From: Terrimonas_A sp036262095
GTDB taxonomy: Bacteria; Bacteroidota; Bacteroidia; Chitinophagales; Chitinophagaceae
DNA length: 64,000 nucleotides
Reading direction: 5' to 3'
NCBI GenBank assembly: GCA_036262095.1
Contig: DATAJQ010000054.1
Location: forward strand, 26,220-90,219
Below the pieces are notes generated by a model that was given only the letters and a program-made list of their open reading frames with translations, searched no databases and was not told the DNA's origin. Position numbers and translations under genes: made by a program. This document shows, piece by piece, positions 8,701 to 17,411 of this stretch; within the stretch, counting starts at the first letter, position 1, and each line of letters begins with the position of its first letter.

Positions 8701-9085
8701 AATCATTCTCCAGGAATTTTTCCCTCTCAAAAACCCTTTTCCCCTTGGAAAGTGCCCTTCAGAACGGGATTTCCCCTATGAAAACCCGGCTTTTTCTTCA
8801 TTTTTTCCGGGAACCGGAAGCAGTACCTGAGGGGTTAAAACCGCTTGGTTCTTCATAGGGGAAAATCCGTACAATCCACTACCAGCAAGGGTTTTACCAG
8901 GGTAATGAAAAAGCTGTTGCTGCCCGCCAAACGGTTTTCATAGGGGAAAACAGCTTTTTCGGAAGGAACTTATAAACACTTCATCAACATTCCGTGGAGA
9001 ATTTGGTATTTTGTATATAAAGCAATTCCTTATATTAGCTACGGTTTAAAACGTAATTTTATTACTAACCATTAAATTCAGCACA
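8701..9085. other. Intergenic region with four copies of a 12-bp motif
   Basis: No gene seen. The motif TTCATAGGGGAA occurs exactly at 8852-8863 and 8937-8948, and in reverse orientation (TTCCCCTATGAA) at 8771-8782. A degenerate copy, TTCCCCTTGGAA, is at 8739-8750. Each is embedded in A or T runs. The cluster lies between the divergently read MarR and SWIB genes and may be a regulator binding region. Confidence 0.6.
9010..9038 (+). promoter_or_regulatory. Possible promoter of the SWIB/H1-like gene
   Basis: TTTG at 9010-9013 and TATATTAG at 9031-9038 (seven of eight to TAnnTTTG) with a 17-bp spacer fit the Bacteroidota -33/-7 arrangement. The predicted leader is about 40 bases. Confidence 0.35.
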
Positions 9086-9466
9086 ATGCCTACAAAGAAA
9101 AAAGCAGCAAAGAAAGCCGCTAAAAAAGTAGCAAAAAAAGCTGCCCCTAAGAAAGCAGCAAAAAAAGCAGCTCCTAAAAAAGCAGCAAAAAAAGTAGCTA
9201 AGAAAAAATCAGCACGCAAACCCAACGCGGCATTCATGAAACCACTGGCACCAAGCGCAGCACTCGCAGACGTGATCGGTAATAAATCATTGCCCCGTAC
9301 AGAGATCATCAAAAAGATCTGGGAATATATCAAAAAGAACAAATTACAGGATACAAAGAACAAACGCATGATCAATGCCGATGCCAAACTGAAAACATTA
9401 TTTGGCGGCAAAAGCCAGATCTCTATGTTCGACCTGGCTAAGATCGTAGGTAAAAATGTAAGCTAA
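9086..9466 (+). CDS. SWIB-domain protein with histone H1-like lysine/alanine tail
   Basis: 126 residues in two parts. Residues 1-46 are almost only Lys, Ala and a few Pro/Val in AAKK and APKKAAKK repeats, like eukaryotic H1 C-termini and bacterial Hc1-type DNA-compacting proteins. Residues 50-126 form a SWIB/MDM2 domain: FMKPLAPSAALADVIGNKSL, PRTEIIKKIWEYIKKNKLQD and a C-terminal SQISMFDLAKIVGKNVS. The basic tail should bind DNA without sequence preference; the SWIB fold binds protein partners. It is probably an abundant nucleoid protein. It is transcribed alone and ends in a strong terminator. Lysine codons are mostly AAA/AAG in simple repeats, so length variation between strains is likely. 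Confidence 0.9.
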   Translation: MPTKKKAAKKAAKKVAKKAAPKKAAKKAAPKKAAKKVAKKKSARKPNAAFMKPLAPSAALADVIGNKSLPRTEIIKKIWEYIKKNKLQDTKNKRMINADAKLKTLFGGKSQISMFDLAKIVGKNVS

Positions 9467-9494
9467 CGCAGCGTGCTATATCTTACAAAAGTTT

Positions 9495-9519
9495 AAACCC
9501 TGGCATTGCCAGGGTTTTT
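9495..9519. terminator. Rho-independent terminator after the SWIB gene
   Basis: An 11-bp stem AAACCCTGGCA / TGCCAGGGTTT, followed by TTTTT on the plus strand. It lies 28 bp after the SWIB stop and between convergent genes, so it may work in both directions. Confidence 0.8.
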
Positions 9520-9543
9520 CATTAGTTGTCAGCCTTGCTATGG

Positions 9544-12500
9544 TTATCTGATAAACTGCTTCGAAATGGCATCATATTTCAGCAACAATTCATTCGATTT
9601 CCCCTGCCTGTCAAATATAGCTTCCCAGGTGCTCAACGGTTCCCAGATACATGTGCCCTTTCCTTTTCCATTTGGCAGGTCAAAAGCGATCTTGTTTACA
9701 TCCTCTTTTAATTGGGAATACTCCACTACTATCACATCCTTATCATAGCGCCTTGCGAGATCGCTCAGATTGTCACGCAGATCATCCAGGGTTCCATGCC
9801 ATTTGGGATAGTAAGACTCTCCTATTACATCAAAATGAACACCCCGCGCCAGCATATTATCTATAAAAAATACCGATTCATGATTTTGTCCGCCCAGCGC
9901 CACATGCAGCATCATGATCACATTCGGGTCCACGGCCTTCACAGCAGCTGTTCCGGCACTTACTAATTGTGCCAGCCCATCAAAATTGCTGACATTACCC
10001 TCCGGCCAAACAATACCATGATTGATCTCATTACCTACCTGCACCATATCAGGCACCGTGCCCTGGTCCTTCAACTCCTGCATCACCTTCTTTGTATAGT
10101 CATACAATGCTTTCTTCAATTCCGGAAAAGACAACCCTTTCCAGGCGGCTGGTTTGTATTGCTTACCAGGGTCGGCCCAGTAATCGCTGTAATGAAAATC
10201 CAGTAATAGTTTCAGCCCTGCCGCTTTCACCCTTTTAGCCATTTGCTTGGTATGCTCAAGATCGCAGAAGCCTCTTTTGGGAGAATAACCACTATCCTGC
10301 GCCGGGTCATTAAAAATGCGCAGCCTTACATAATTAAACCCATGATCTTTCAATATCTGTATCGCGTCTTTTTCCACGCCGTTGTCGGAAAACCTAATGC
10401 CCCTGTCTTCCAGTTGCGGGAGAAAGGAAATATCAGCTCCCAGCATTTTGGTAGTCTCCCTTGCCTTTGCCGCTTCACCCTTTAATACATAGGCAGGATC
10501 AATAGAAGCTTGCGCAATACTTGCCGGCGTAACAGTAATAATGTCTGTTGAGCCGGGATACAAACCTGTTGCTGTTGCTTCAAACCTGATCATTCCCGGC
10601 TTTTTAAGCCCCTGCACGATCACCTGGCATTTACCATTGAACAAACTGCGTTGCCACATGCCATCCACGCATTTATCAGCTTCATGGCTGCTGGGGTCTC
10701 CATTGCCTACACCGATGATCTTACCCGGCCCTTCCAGTTTGAAACGGATCAGGTTATCAGCATTGGGCACTTCCCTACCCTCCTTATCCACTACCGTGAT
10801 ATTGATCACAGACACGTCCATCCCATCGCCAAGCATGGTAGTTTTATAAGGTGTTACCACCACTTCAGCAGGTGGCCCGGTTGTTTCTATCTTAGTGGTC
10901 AGTTTTCTTCCTTTCTTAAAAGCTACTGCTTCCAGCGTACCGGGTTCATATTCCACTTTCCATTGCAGATGCCCATTGCGGGGCATATCCTGCCTGCCCA
11001 GGCTTTTTCCATTAAGGAAAAGCTCCACATTATCTGCATTGGAATTGACCCATACATCCACCGGCTTCGTTTGCCCCCATTGCTTATTGAAATTCCAGTG
11101 CGGGGAAATATGCAATACATCCTTATCGGTCCACCAGGATTGATAGTAGTAGTAAATATTTTTCGGGAAACCACACATGTCCATAATACCAAAATGGGAA
11201 TTGATATTTGGCCATTCAAAAGGAGTAGGCTCACCACGGTAATCAAAACCTGTCCACACAAAACCGCCTGTCCAATAGGAATTCTCTGCAGCAAGCGGCC
11301 ACCATTGTTCTGCCCGGCTGGCCCACCAGGGAGCTGTAATGTCCTGGTCAGGCAGGTATCCCCGGATACTGTCTTTTTCATAAATCCCTCTTGTTGTAAC
11401 GGTGCTGCCCATTTCCGTTCCCATCAGCGGTTGTGCCGGATGGTCCTTATGATAATCCGCTACCGCAAAATGCCGGTAATTAAATCCACGTACAGGGATC
11501 ACTTCATTCACTCCATTAAATACATTGGGCAGGTCAGCCGCATAAGTACTGGTACGTGAAGGGTCGAGCTCTTTTTGTTTGGCCAGTAATGTTTGTGCGA
11601 TCCGTTTGCCTGTTGAATTGGTTTGTATCCACCCTTCTTCATTGCCGATCGACCAGATAAAAACGGAAGGATGATTCCTGTCGCGCATGATCAGCCGTTC
11701 CAACTGGCTCATATATTCCGGGCTGCTGTTGAGCAGGCGTTGCTCGTCCACCACCAGCATACCAAGACTGTCGCAAGCATCCAGCAATTCTGTATTGGGT
11801 GCATTATGACTGGTACGGTAAGCATTTGCTCCAAGATCCTTTAAAAGACTGATGCGGTAATAATGCATATAATCCGGCAAAGCGCTGCCAATACCTGCAT
11901 GGTCCTGATGGTTGTTGGTCCCCTGCAGCTTTACTGGTTTTCCATTCAGGAAAAATCCTTTTTCTCCATCAAATGCAATTGTTCGTATGCCAAACCGGTG
12001 TTGCACCTGATCAATTATTTTACCATTCTGTTTTATTACAGACACTACCCGGTACAAATAAGGATCTTCCAGCGACCAAAGCCGGGCATTATTCACCTGC
12101 AATTTTTGCTTCACCGTGTTCCTTCCATTCGCTGCTAATGATACAGGCTGTTCCCTCGACTGGCTAATTAATTTGCCATCCCTGCTTGCAATATAGGAAT
12201 ACACTGTTACCCCGGAAGAGGTAAGCCCCAGGTTTTCCACTGTTGTTTCAACATTCACGGCAGCAGCATTTCCTTTCACTTCTGAATAAGCAAACAAGCC
12301 GCCATCCGCAATATGAACATTATTATACTGATTGAGCCATACATGCCGGTAAATGCCGGCACCCTCGTAAAACCATCCTTCATATTGTGTAGCATCTACC
12401 CTCACCACCAGTACGTTCTCTTCCCTGAAACGAACATAATCCGTTACATCATACGATACGCCCACATAACCACTTGCATTGTTGCCCAGGTAAAACCCAT

Positions 12501-12966
12501 TGAGCCATATTTTGGCGTCACGGAAAATACCATCGAACTGTAATTGAAACCGGTTACCGCTATCTGCCGGTTCTACCCTGAACCGTTGACGATACCACCC
12601 GATGCTTGTTTCGGGAAACAAGCCGCCTACCGGTTTATATCCATGTGAAGTAACATCGTTATTGGAAACATTCACAAAAGGTAATTCCACTGCCCAGTCG
12701 TGTGGGATATTAAGCTGGCGCCAGGTGGTATCCACAAATCTTGTATCAATAGGTGTATGCAAACCCGCACCTGATTTTGAAAAGATATTGGCAATACCGA
12801 AATTAAAATCCTTCTCAGCATTCGCCGCATGGCCAAAATGAAAACGCCAGCCTTCATCAAGGCTGATATGTTTTCTTATTTCACCATTTTGTGAAAAAGC
12901 CGGTTGATTAAAAAATAATTGTGTAAGAACGATGCCGATGAGCAGGTGCTTGCTTTTAACTCCCAT
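9544..12966 (-). CDS. Bifunctional galactan hydrolase: GH2 beta-galactosidase fused to GH53 endo-galactanase
   Basis: 1140 residues with a signal peptide (1-26). Order: GH2 sugar-binding jelly roll (about 35-225), Ig-like domain (226-325), GH2 TIM barrel (330-610) with acid/base Glu443 in WSIGNEEGW and nucleophile Glu518 in GTEMG, a DUF4982-like domain (635-695), an Ig/invasin-like domain (700-810), then a complete GH53 barrel (840-1140) with acid/base Glu980 in VGNEI and nucleophile Glu1082 in VVEYS. GH53 cuts beta-1,4-galactan internally and GH2 removes galactose from ends, so both steps are on one secreted chain. All four catalytic Glu are present. It is not in a SusCD locus. A TACATTTG box lies 19 bp upstream of ATG. 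Confidence 0.93.
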   Translation of the reverse strand: MGVKSKHLLIGIVLTQLFFNQPAFSQNGEIRKHISLDEGWRFHFGHAANAEKDFNFGIANIFSKSGAGLHTPIDTRFVDTTWRQLNIPHDWAVELPFVNVSNNDVTSHGYKPVGGLFPETSIGWYRQRFRVEPADSGNRFQLQFDGIFRDAKIWLNGFYLGNNASGYVGVSYDVTDYVRFREENVLVVRVDATQYEGWFYEGAGIYRHVWLNQYNNVHIADGGLFAYSEVKGNAAAVNVETTVENLGLTSSGVTVYSYIASRDGKLISQSREQPVSLAANGRNTVKQKLQVNNARLWSLEDPYLYRVVSVIKQNGKIIDQVQHRFGIRTIAFDGEKGFFLNGKPVKLQGTNNHQDHAGIGSALPDYMHYYRISLLKDLGANAYRTSHNAPNTELLDACDSLGMLVVDEQRLLNSSPEYMSQLERLIMRDRNHPSVFIWSIGNEEGWIQTNSTGKRIAQTLLAKQKELDPSRTSTYAADLPNVFNGVNEVIPVRGFNYRHFAVADYHKDHPAQPLMGTEMGSTVTTRGIYEKDSIRGYLPDQDITAPWWASRAEQWWPLAAENSYWTGGFVWTGFDYRGEPTPFEWPNINSHFGIMDMCGFPKNIYYYYQSWWTDKDVLHISPHWNFNKQWGQTKPVDVWVNSNADNVELFLNGKSLGRQDMPRNGHLQWKVEYEPGTLEAVAFKKGRKLTTKIETTGPPAEVVVTPYKTTMLGDGMDVSVINITVVDKEGREVPNADNLIRFKLEGPGKIIGVGNGDPSSHEADKCVDGMWQRSLFNGKCQVIVQGLKKPGMIRFEATATGLYPGSTDIITVTPASIAQASIDPAYVLKGEAAKARETTKMLGADISFLPQLEDRGIRFSDNGVEKDAIQILKDHGFNYVRLRIFNDPAQDSGYSPKRGFCDLEHTKQMAKRVKAAGLKLLLDFHYSDYWADPGKQYKPAAWKGLSFPELKKALYDYTKKVMQELKDQGTVPDMVQVGNEINHGIVWPEGNVSNFDGLAQLVSAGTAAVKAVDPNVIMMLHVALGGQNHESVFFIDNMLARGVHFDVIGESYYPKWHGTLDDLRDNLSDLARRYDKDVIVVEYSQLKEDVNKIAFDLPNGKGKGTCIWEPLSTWEAIFDRQGKSNELLLKYDAISKQFIR

Positions 12967-12985
12967 TTCTTATTATTTCGTTTCC

Positions 12986-12993
12986 CAAATGTA
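12986..12993 (-). promoter_or_regulatory. Predicted -7 box of the GH2-GH53 gene
   Basis: Minus-strand TACATTTG, exact match to TAnnTTTG, ending 19 bp before the ATG at 12966. Confidence 0.45.
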
Positions 12994-13010
12994 AGTAATG
13001 GCAATAAAAT

Positions 13011-13034
13011 GCCTCTTCCCGAAATGGAAGAGGC
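13011..13034 (-). terminator. Probable terminator of the 13128-13430 gene
   Basis: A 9-bp perfect stem GCCTCTTCC / GGAAGAGGC with a 6-base loop. On the minus strand it is followed by ATTTTATT, a modest T tract. It lies between the small gene and the galactan hydrolase. Confidence 0.5.
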
Positions 13035-13127
13035 TGAGAGTATAAGAAGCTGTTTAGTTAAATGAGACCAGTGAAATGGGAAATACGAATTATAATCAAA
13101 CAGTCAAGCCAGAACCAGGCGCAATTG

Positions 13128-13430
13128 CTATGAAAGCAGTTCTTTCGCCTTATCGGTAATTACCTGCGCGATCTTCCCTTTGAAGAAAGAAAGGGCAAAT
13201 GGCAATTTAGCATCAATATCCACACTGGAAGGGCCCACATTGATCGTACCTGACAGATTGAACCCTTTTGCAGAAAAGCTGAACTGGCCGGTATTGCCAT
13301 CCCAGTTCTCCTCTGCATTTTCCACCAGGTCTTTATGATCATTTTTAAGGTTTCCCAGCAGATTCTTTATGCGGCTCAATGCTTCTTCTGCAGGCAGGCT
13401 ATGGGGTATGCTCACGTTAAGATCAGACAT
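13128..13430 (-). CDS. Polyhydroxyalkanoic acid system family protein
   Basis: 100 residues. The pattern MSDLNVSIPHSLPAEEALSR, an acidic helix, then FSFSAKGFNLSGTINVGPSS and DIDAKLPFALSFFKGKIAQV fits the small PHA-granule-region family (PF09650). In that family a short N-terminal helix precedes a beta-rich half, and the fold resembles a lipid-binding helix-grip domain. No PHA synthase is nearby, so a role in PHA storage is not supported here. Cytoplasmic; function in Bacteroidota uncertain. Confidence 0.8.
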   Translation of the reverse strand: MSDLNVSIPHSLPAEEALSRIKNLLGNLKNDHKDLVENAEENWDGNTGQFSFSAKGFNLSGTINVGPSSVDIDAKLPFALSFFKGKIAQVITDKAKELLS

Positions 13431-13486
13431 AATTCATCTTTAATTTGACGGCAAAATACAATAGTTGTGCCGCAAACCTATCGGCA

Positions 13487-14017
13487 TTAATTAACCTTTT
13501 TCAATTTTACTCTTTTTAATATCAGCGAGCTGATCAGCGAAACCACCAGTCCGATAGGTAAAACTTCCACATAAGTGATCAGCACTACAAACAGCGGATT
13601 TTTATACAATTGCTTATAATTGGCCATTTCTGCAGCTTTCTTATCCAGTTGCAACTGGCTGGCCCCGCCAGTACGCGCTTCATATAATACATGCTGCGCA
13701 TACTTATCCATAAAATCAGGAATAAAGAGGTAGTAATCAAACAACCAAACCACTACGTACAGAGTAGAAGCAACCAATGAGATCAGGGCCCCTACTTTGA
13801 GAGCTTTTCCAAAGCCGATCAGCCCTCCATTATACTTATCCCTGAAATTTTTGATGCCGATAAAAATAAAGGAGAAGGCGATGATCATGGCGGCATAACC
13901 AGCTACATCATTGCTTTCCCGCTCCGGGTTGCGGCAACATTGGGTAGTGCTATAGATCATCATTGCGATCAGGAAGGCTCCCAGGATGAGCCCGAATACA
14001 AGTACAGTCTTTTTCAT
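13487..14017 (-). CDS. DUF4199 membrane protein
   Basis: 176 residues with four hydrophobic helices at about 5-22, 40-58, 75-95 and 140-165. The layout, the conserved NFRDKYNGGLIGFGKALKVG loop between helices 2 and 3, and the length fit DUF4199, a Bacteroidota inner-membrane family without known function. Two adjacent cysteines (TTQCCRN) follow the first helix. It lies 56 bp upstream of the PHA-family gene on the same strand and may share its transcript. Confidence 0.82.
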   Translation of the reverse strand: MKKTVLVFGLILGAFLIAMMIYSTTQCCRNPERESNDVAGYAAMIIAFSFIFIGIKNFRDKYNGGLIGFGKALKVGALISLVASTLYVVVWLFDYYLFIPDFMDKYAQHVLYEARTGGASQLQLDKKAAEMANYKQLYKNPLFVVLITYVEVLPIGLVVSLISSLILKRVKLKKVN

Positions 14018-14125
14018 ATTGTTTGTTTAAGCAGAACAAAAATGGCTTCCATGCGGCAAATTGCCTTCATACTTTCGGGTGATTTTGAAAGGAACAGGCC
14101 AATTTTCATCCTTTAGGTGGAGGAT

Positions 14126-14584
14126 TCAGGGAATAATGGACAATTCCCTGGCTTTTGCAACAGCTTGCGTCCGGCGGGCCACATCCATTTTTTCAAAAAG
14201 ATTCATGGAATGTGTTTTGACAGTGTTGAGGGAAACAAATAAACGGCCGGCGATCTCCTGATTGGTAAGGCCTGCTGCCATCAGTTCCAGCACATCCAAT
14301 TCACGGGGGCTCAGGTTCAATTGACGCAATGCGCGTTCATTCCTTGTGAAGCCATTTCCTTTTTCAATGTATATTTCCTTTTCAACGATCACTTTTTCCA
14401 CTTTGGGCTTTGCCAGTTTTAATGCCAACCAGATACCCAGGCCTGTAAAAAGTGCTGCTATAATGCCGATATAGATCTCAAAGGCATGATCGATAATGAT
14501 AAAACGGAGCTGCAACCATTTCAGCAGGAATAATAGCATGGCCAGTGAAAAGCCGTAGAGAAGGATATGCTTGTACTTTAACAT
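14126..14584 (-). CDS. Membrane-anchored LuxR-type transcriptional regulator
   Basis: 152 residues from the ATG at 14584. Two transmembrane helices (about 5-24 and 35-56) precede a linker rich in Lys/Glu/Val and a C-terminal LuxR helix-turn-helix: LSPRELDVLELMAAGLTNQE, IAGRLFVSLNTVKTHSMNLF. There is no receiver domain, so phosphorylation by the usual route is not expected. A start at 14695 would add 37 residues, but an exact TATTTTTG promoter box lies 18 bp upstream of 14584, inside that extension. It is transcribed divergently from the histidine kinase at 14752, which may be its partner. DNA would have to be bound at the membrane. Confidence 0.88.
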   Translation of the reverse strand: MLKYKHILLYGFSLAMLLFLLKWLQLRFIIIDHAFEIYIGIIAALFTGLGIWLALKLAKPKVEKVIVEKEIYIEKGNGFTRNERALRQLNLSPRELDVLELMAAGLTNQEIAGRLFVSLNTVKTHSMNLFEKMDVARRTQAVAKARELSIIP

Positions 14585-14602
14585 TGAATGCTGGTCTCTT
14601 GC

Positions 14603-14610
14603 CAAAAATA
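14603..14610 (-). promoter_or_regulatory. Predicted -7 box of the membrane LuxR gene
   Basis: Minus-strand TATTTTTG, exact TAnnTTTG, 18 bp before the ATG at 14584. It decides the choice of start. Confidence 0.45.
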
Positions 14611-14751
14611 ATGAAAGATGCACAATCAGGTAACGATGAAATAAGTAGAAACTACTAGCAATATATAGCAACCTGCTACATTTAATATTGAACAAAAATG
14701 GGTAACTTTAAAACTGGCCCCATATTAAATTAAACGTACGTAAATATTTAT

Positions 14752-16548
14752 ATGGAAATCCAGAAATCCCGGAAACCCAGGATAAGCCGAATCCCGCTGC
14801 GTGGGCTTTCTTTGCAACGGCGCCTTCCATTGCTCATTTGCGTCCTCCTTTTATGCACACTTGTTGTGTTCAGCATCAGCTCTTATCTCACTGTGAAGAA
14901 AAGCTACCTGGAATCGGGAAAAGAGCGCCTGCGTTCATTAAGTGTGCAACTCGGTGCTTTATTCGGCCAGTCCTTTCAGACCTTTCTGCAAAATTCCCGC
15001 TCAGCGGCCAATCAGGAAGCCATCCGGGCTTATCTGATCAACGGCACAAGCGAAGACCGTTTGAATGCCCTGCAGGAAATGCAAAAACTCCGGCAGGATA
15101 CCACTACAGTTAGTGCCACATTGCTCGACAGCCAAAAAAAGCCATTACTCCATATTGTTAAGGAAGGCCTTAAAGAGAAACTACCGGATGATCCGTCATT
15201 GCTTAATGGTTCCTTTCCCGATGCAGGTTTTATTGGCAATATTTACAGTATTAACGATCTTATGTATTATCCCGTTGTCATCCCTGTAAAAGAAGGAAAA
15301 ACAATTATCGGTTATCTGCAGCGCTGGCGAAAACTTTTTGTATCGCAACAGGGTATTCTGCAGTTATCACAGTTATTGGGCACGGGCGCCACTTTATATG
15401 TAGGCAATAAAGATGGCAGTTTGTGGAGCAATATGATAAAACCCATTCCCCCGCCTGCAGGTATTGCAGACAAGGGAACAGGTATTTTTGATTTCAATGG
15501 TAATAATGGTCCTTCCATTGCAGCCACCCAGTCTATTCAGCACACACCCTGGTTATTGATGATCGAATTCACCAGATCGAATTTACTGGAAGCGCCTAAC
15601 CGCTTTCTGAGATGGCTGGTGATCGCAGGCATGTTGCTCACAGCTATCGGAAGTTTTCTTGCATGGATCATGAGCCGCAACCTTACACGGCCACTCAAAG
15701 ATCTGACAGCCGCTTCTTCTGCACTTGCCAGCGGAGACTATTCAGTAGCCGTGGCCGTGGAAAGAAGAGATGAAATGGGAAAACTGGCCAGGGCATTCAA
15801 TGCGATGTCTGGCAAGATCCGCAAAGCACATGCTACACTGGAAAAACAGGTAGAGGAAACCGGCCTTATGAATGAGCAACTCCGTGATCTTTCCGCCCAC
15901 CTGCAGAATATCCGTGAAGAAGAGCGGATGCATATCGCCCGTGAAATGCATGACGAATTAGGACAATTATTGACCGGCTTTAAAATGGATGTGATATCCG
16001 TAAAAAGAAAATTGCCCGGAGATCTTGATCCCGGCATTTATAAAAAACTGGAAACAATGGAAAACAATACCAATGAAGCTATAAAGTTTGTGCGCCGGCT
16101 TGCAGCCGAATTGCGTCCGAGCCTGCTGGATGATCTTGGCCTGGTGGCTGCGCTTGAGTGGCATAGCCAGGAATTTGAGAACAGGTTCAATATCCGCGTC
16201 ATCTTTCAAAGCCAGATAGCCGACCTTTCCGTTCCACCCGTAGTGGCTACAGGCATTTTCAGGATATTCCAGGAATCATTGACCAATATTGCACGGCATG
16301 CAAAAGCCCATGAAGTGAAAGCAACTTTAAGTGCCACAAACGGGCTTCTGACAATGGAGATCACAGATAATGGTCGTGGGTTTGATACAACTGCGCAACG
16401 AAAAACCCTGGGCCTGCTGGGTATGAAAGAAAGAGCGATCATGATCGGCGGGGACCTGAGCATCCGGTCCACCCCGGGCAAAGGAACTACTATTCTTATT
16501 ACTGTACCAGTCCCTGCTACGCAGCCCTTGATACCAACAAAACAGTAA
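14752..16548 (+). CDS. Sensor histidine kinase, NarL/DesK type, with HAMP domain
   Basis: 598 residues. Transmembrane helices at about 25-47 and 286-308 enclose a roughly 235-residue sensor domain. Then come HAMP (about 309-362), a coiled coil, HisKA_3 with the phospho-acceptor His400 in IAREMHDELGQ, and a HATPase domain with the N box FRIFQESLTNIARHA (Asn512), the G1 box DNGRGF and GLLGMKERA. Such kinases normally phosphorylate a NarL/LuxR response regulator. No receiver protein is adjacent; only the divergent membrane LuxR protein, which lacks a receiver. A TAACTTTA box at 14703-14710 is a possible -7 element. Signal unknown. Confidence 0.92.
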   Translation: MEIQKSRKPRISRIPLRGLSLQRRLPLLICVLLLCTLVVFSISSYLTVKKSYLESGKERLRSLSVQLGALFGQSFQTFLQNSRSAANQEAIRAYLINGTSEDRLNALQEMQKLRQDTTTVSATLLDSQKKPLLHIVKEGLKEKLPDDPSLLNGSFPDAGFIGNIYSINDLMYYPVVIPVKEGKTIIGYLQRWRKLFVSQQGILQLSQLLGTGATLYVGNKDGSLWSNMIKPIPPPAGIADKGTGIFDFNGNNGPSIAATQSIQHTPWLLMIEFTRSNLLEAPNRFLRWLVIAGMLLTAIGSFLAWIMSRNLTRPLKDLTAASSALASGDYSVAVAVERRDEMGKLARAFNAMSGKIRKAHATLEKQVEETGLMNEQLRDLSAHLQNIREEERMHIAREMHDELGQLLTGFKMDVISVKRKLPGDLDPGIYKKLETMENNTNEAIKFVRRLAAELRPSLLDDLGLVAALEWHSQEFENRFNIRVIFQSQIADLSVPPVVATGIFRIFQESLTNIARHAKAHEVKATLSATNGLLTMEITDNGRGFDTTAQRKTLGLLGMKERAIMIGGDLSIRSTPGKGTTILITVPVPATQPLIPTKQ

Positions 16549-16554
16549 GGCCGG

Positions 16555-17382
16555 TCAGGATATTATCTGCTGTGCACGGAAAGATTCCAGCACCTGGTCC
16601 AGCACTTCTCCTACTCCATTCTCTTCATTCGATTTAGCAGTAAACCTTGCTACTTCTTTTACTGACGGATGCGCATTGCTCATGGCATAACTGTAATATG
16701 CCTGCTGCATCATTTCCACATCATTCAGATAATCACCAAAAGCCATGGTCTGCTCCGGTGATATATTGAATTCCCGCTGCACCACCTGTAAGGCACGTCC
16801 TTTATTGGCGAGTTGATGTGAAAGATCCAGCCATATCTTACCTGATACTTTAACCTGTAACTCACCCTCGAGATGGCGGAATGCAGGATAACTATTGCTC
16901 TCGGACCCGTTAAGATCACAGATCGCGATCTTAAGGAATTCCTCATCTTCCACTTTCAGCAGATCCTCCACTACCATGCGGCGATCATAATACATTTCCA
17001 CATTCTGCATAAATTCCGTGGCAGTACTTTCCACATAAGCCTGCTTTTTACCACATAATATTATATACACGCCGGGAACATTCCGGGCCATGGTAACAAG
17101 CATCTTAACTTTATCCGGAGGAAGCGATTGCACAAGAATATCGCGGCCTTTGTATTGCACATGGCTGCCATTCTCTGCAATAAAGATCATATCATCGCCT
17201 GCATCTCCAAACTTATTTTGCAGGTTATATAACTGGCGGCCACTTGCCGGTGCAAACAGGATATGCTGTGTTTTTAATTTCCCGTATACTGTGTGGAAGT
17301 TATTATTCAATTCATGCCGGCTGTTAAGAAGAGTTCCATCCATATCCGCTGCTATCAGCCTGATCCCTGTAAAATCTGTCAT
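16555..17382 (-). CDS. HAD-IIB (Cof-type) hydrolase
   Basis: 275 residues from the ATG at 17382; six more residues are possible from 17400, but an exact TATTTTTG promoter box ends 4 bp before 17382. Motif I is LIAADMDGTLL, with the Asp nucleophile and acid/base Asp; motif II is the Ser in FAPASGR; motif III the Lys in QLANKGRALQVV; motif IV is FGDYLNDVEMM. All four are intact, so it should be an active phosphatase. The family dephosphorylates sugar phosphates, flavin or other small phospho-metabolites; the substrate cannot be told. Convergent with the kinase gene, with 6 bp between stops. Confidence 0.93.
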   Translation of the reverse strand: MTDFTGIRLIAADMDGTLLNSRHELNNNFHTVYGKLKTQHILFAPASGRQLYNLQNKFGDAGDDMIFIAENGSHVQYKGRDILVQSLPPDKVKMLVTMARNVPGVYIILCGKKQAYVESTATEFMQNVEMYYDRRMVVEDLLKVEDEEFLKIAICDLNGSESNSYPAFRHLEGELQVKVSGKIWLDLSHQLANKGRALQVVQREFNISPEQTMAFGDYLNDVEMMQQAYYSYAMSNAHPSVKEVARFTAKSNEENGVGEVLDQVLESFRAQQIIS

Positions 17383-17386
17383 ACGG

Positions 17387-17394
17387 CAAAAATA
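17387..17394 (-). promoter_or_regulatory. Predicted -7 box of the HAD hydrolase gene
   Basis: Minus-strand TATTTTTG, exact TAnnTTTG, only 4 bp (CCGT) before the ATG at 17382. A transcript started from it would be leaderless or nearly so. Confidence 0.5.
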
Positions 17395-17411
17395 CACCAA
17401 ACAGGCGGATA

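Noticed and set aside
9046..9411. Ala/Phe-rich open frame opposite the SWIB gene
   Set aside because: It is the mirror of the Lys/Ala-rich repeats; the plus-strand SWIB domain is clear.
10651..11559. 302-codon open frame on the plus strand inside the galactan hydrolase
   Set aside because: Antisense to a GH2 barrel with intact catalytic residues; the translated sequence has no recognisable family.
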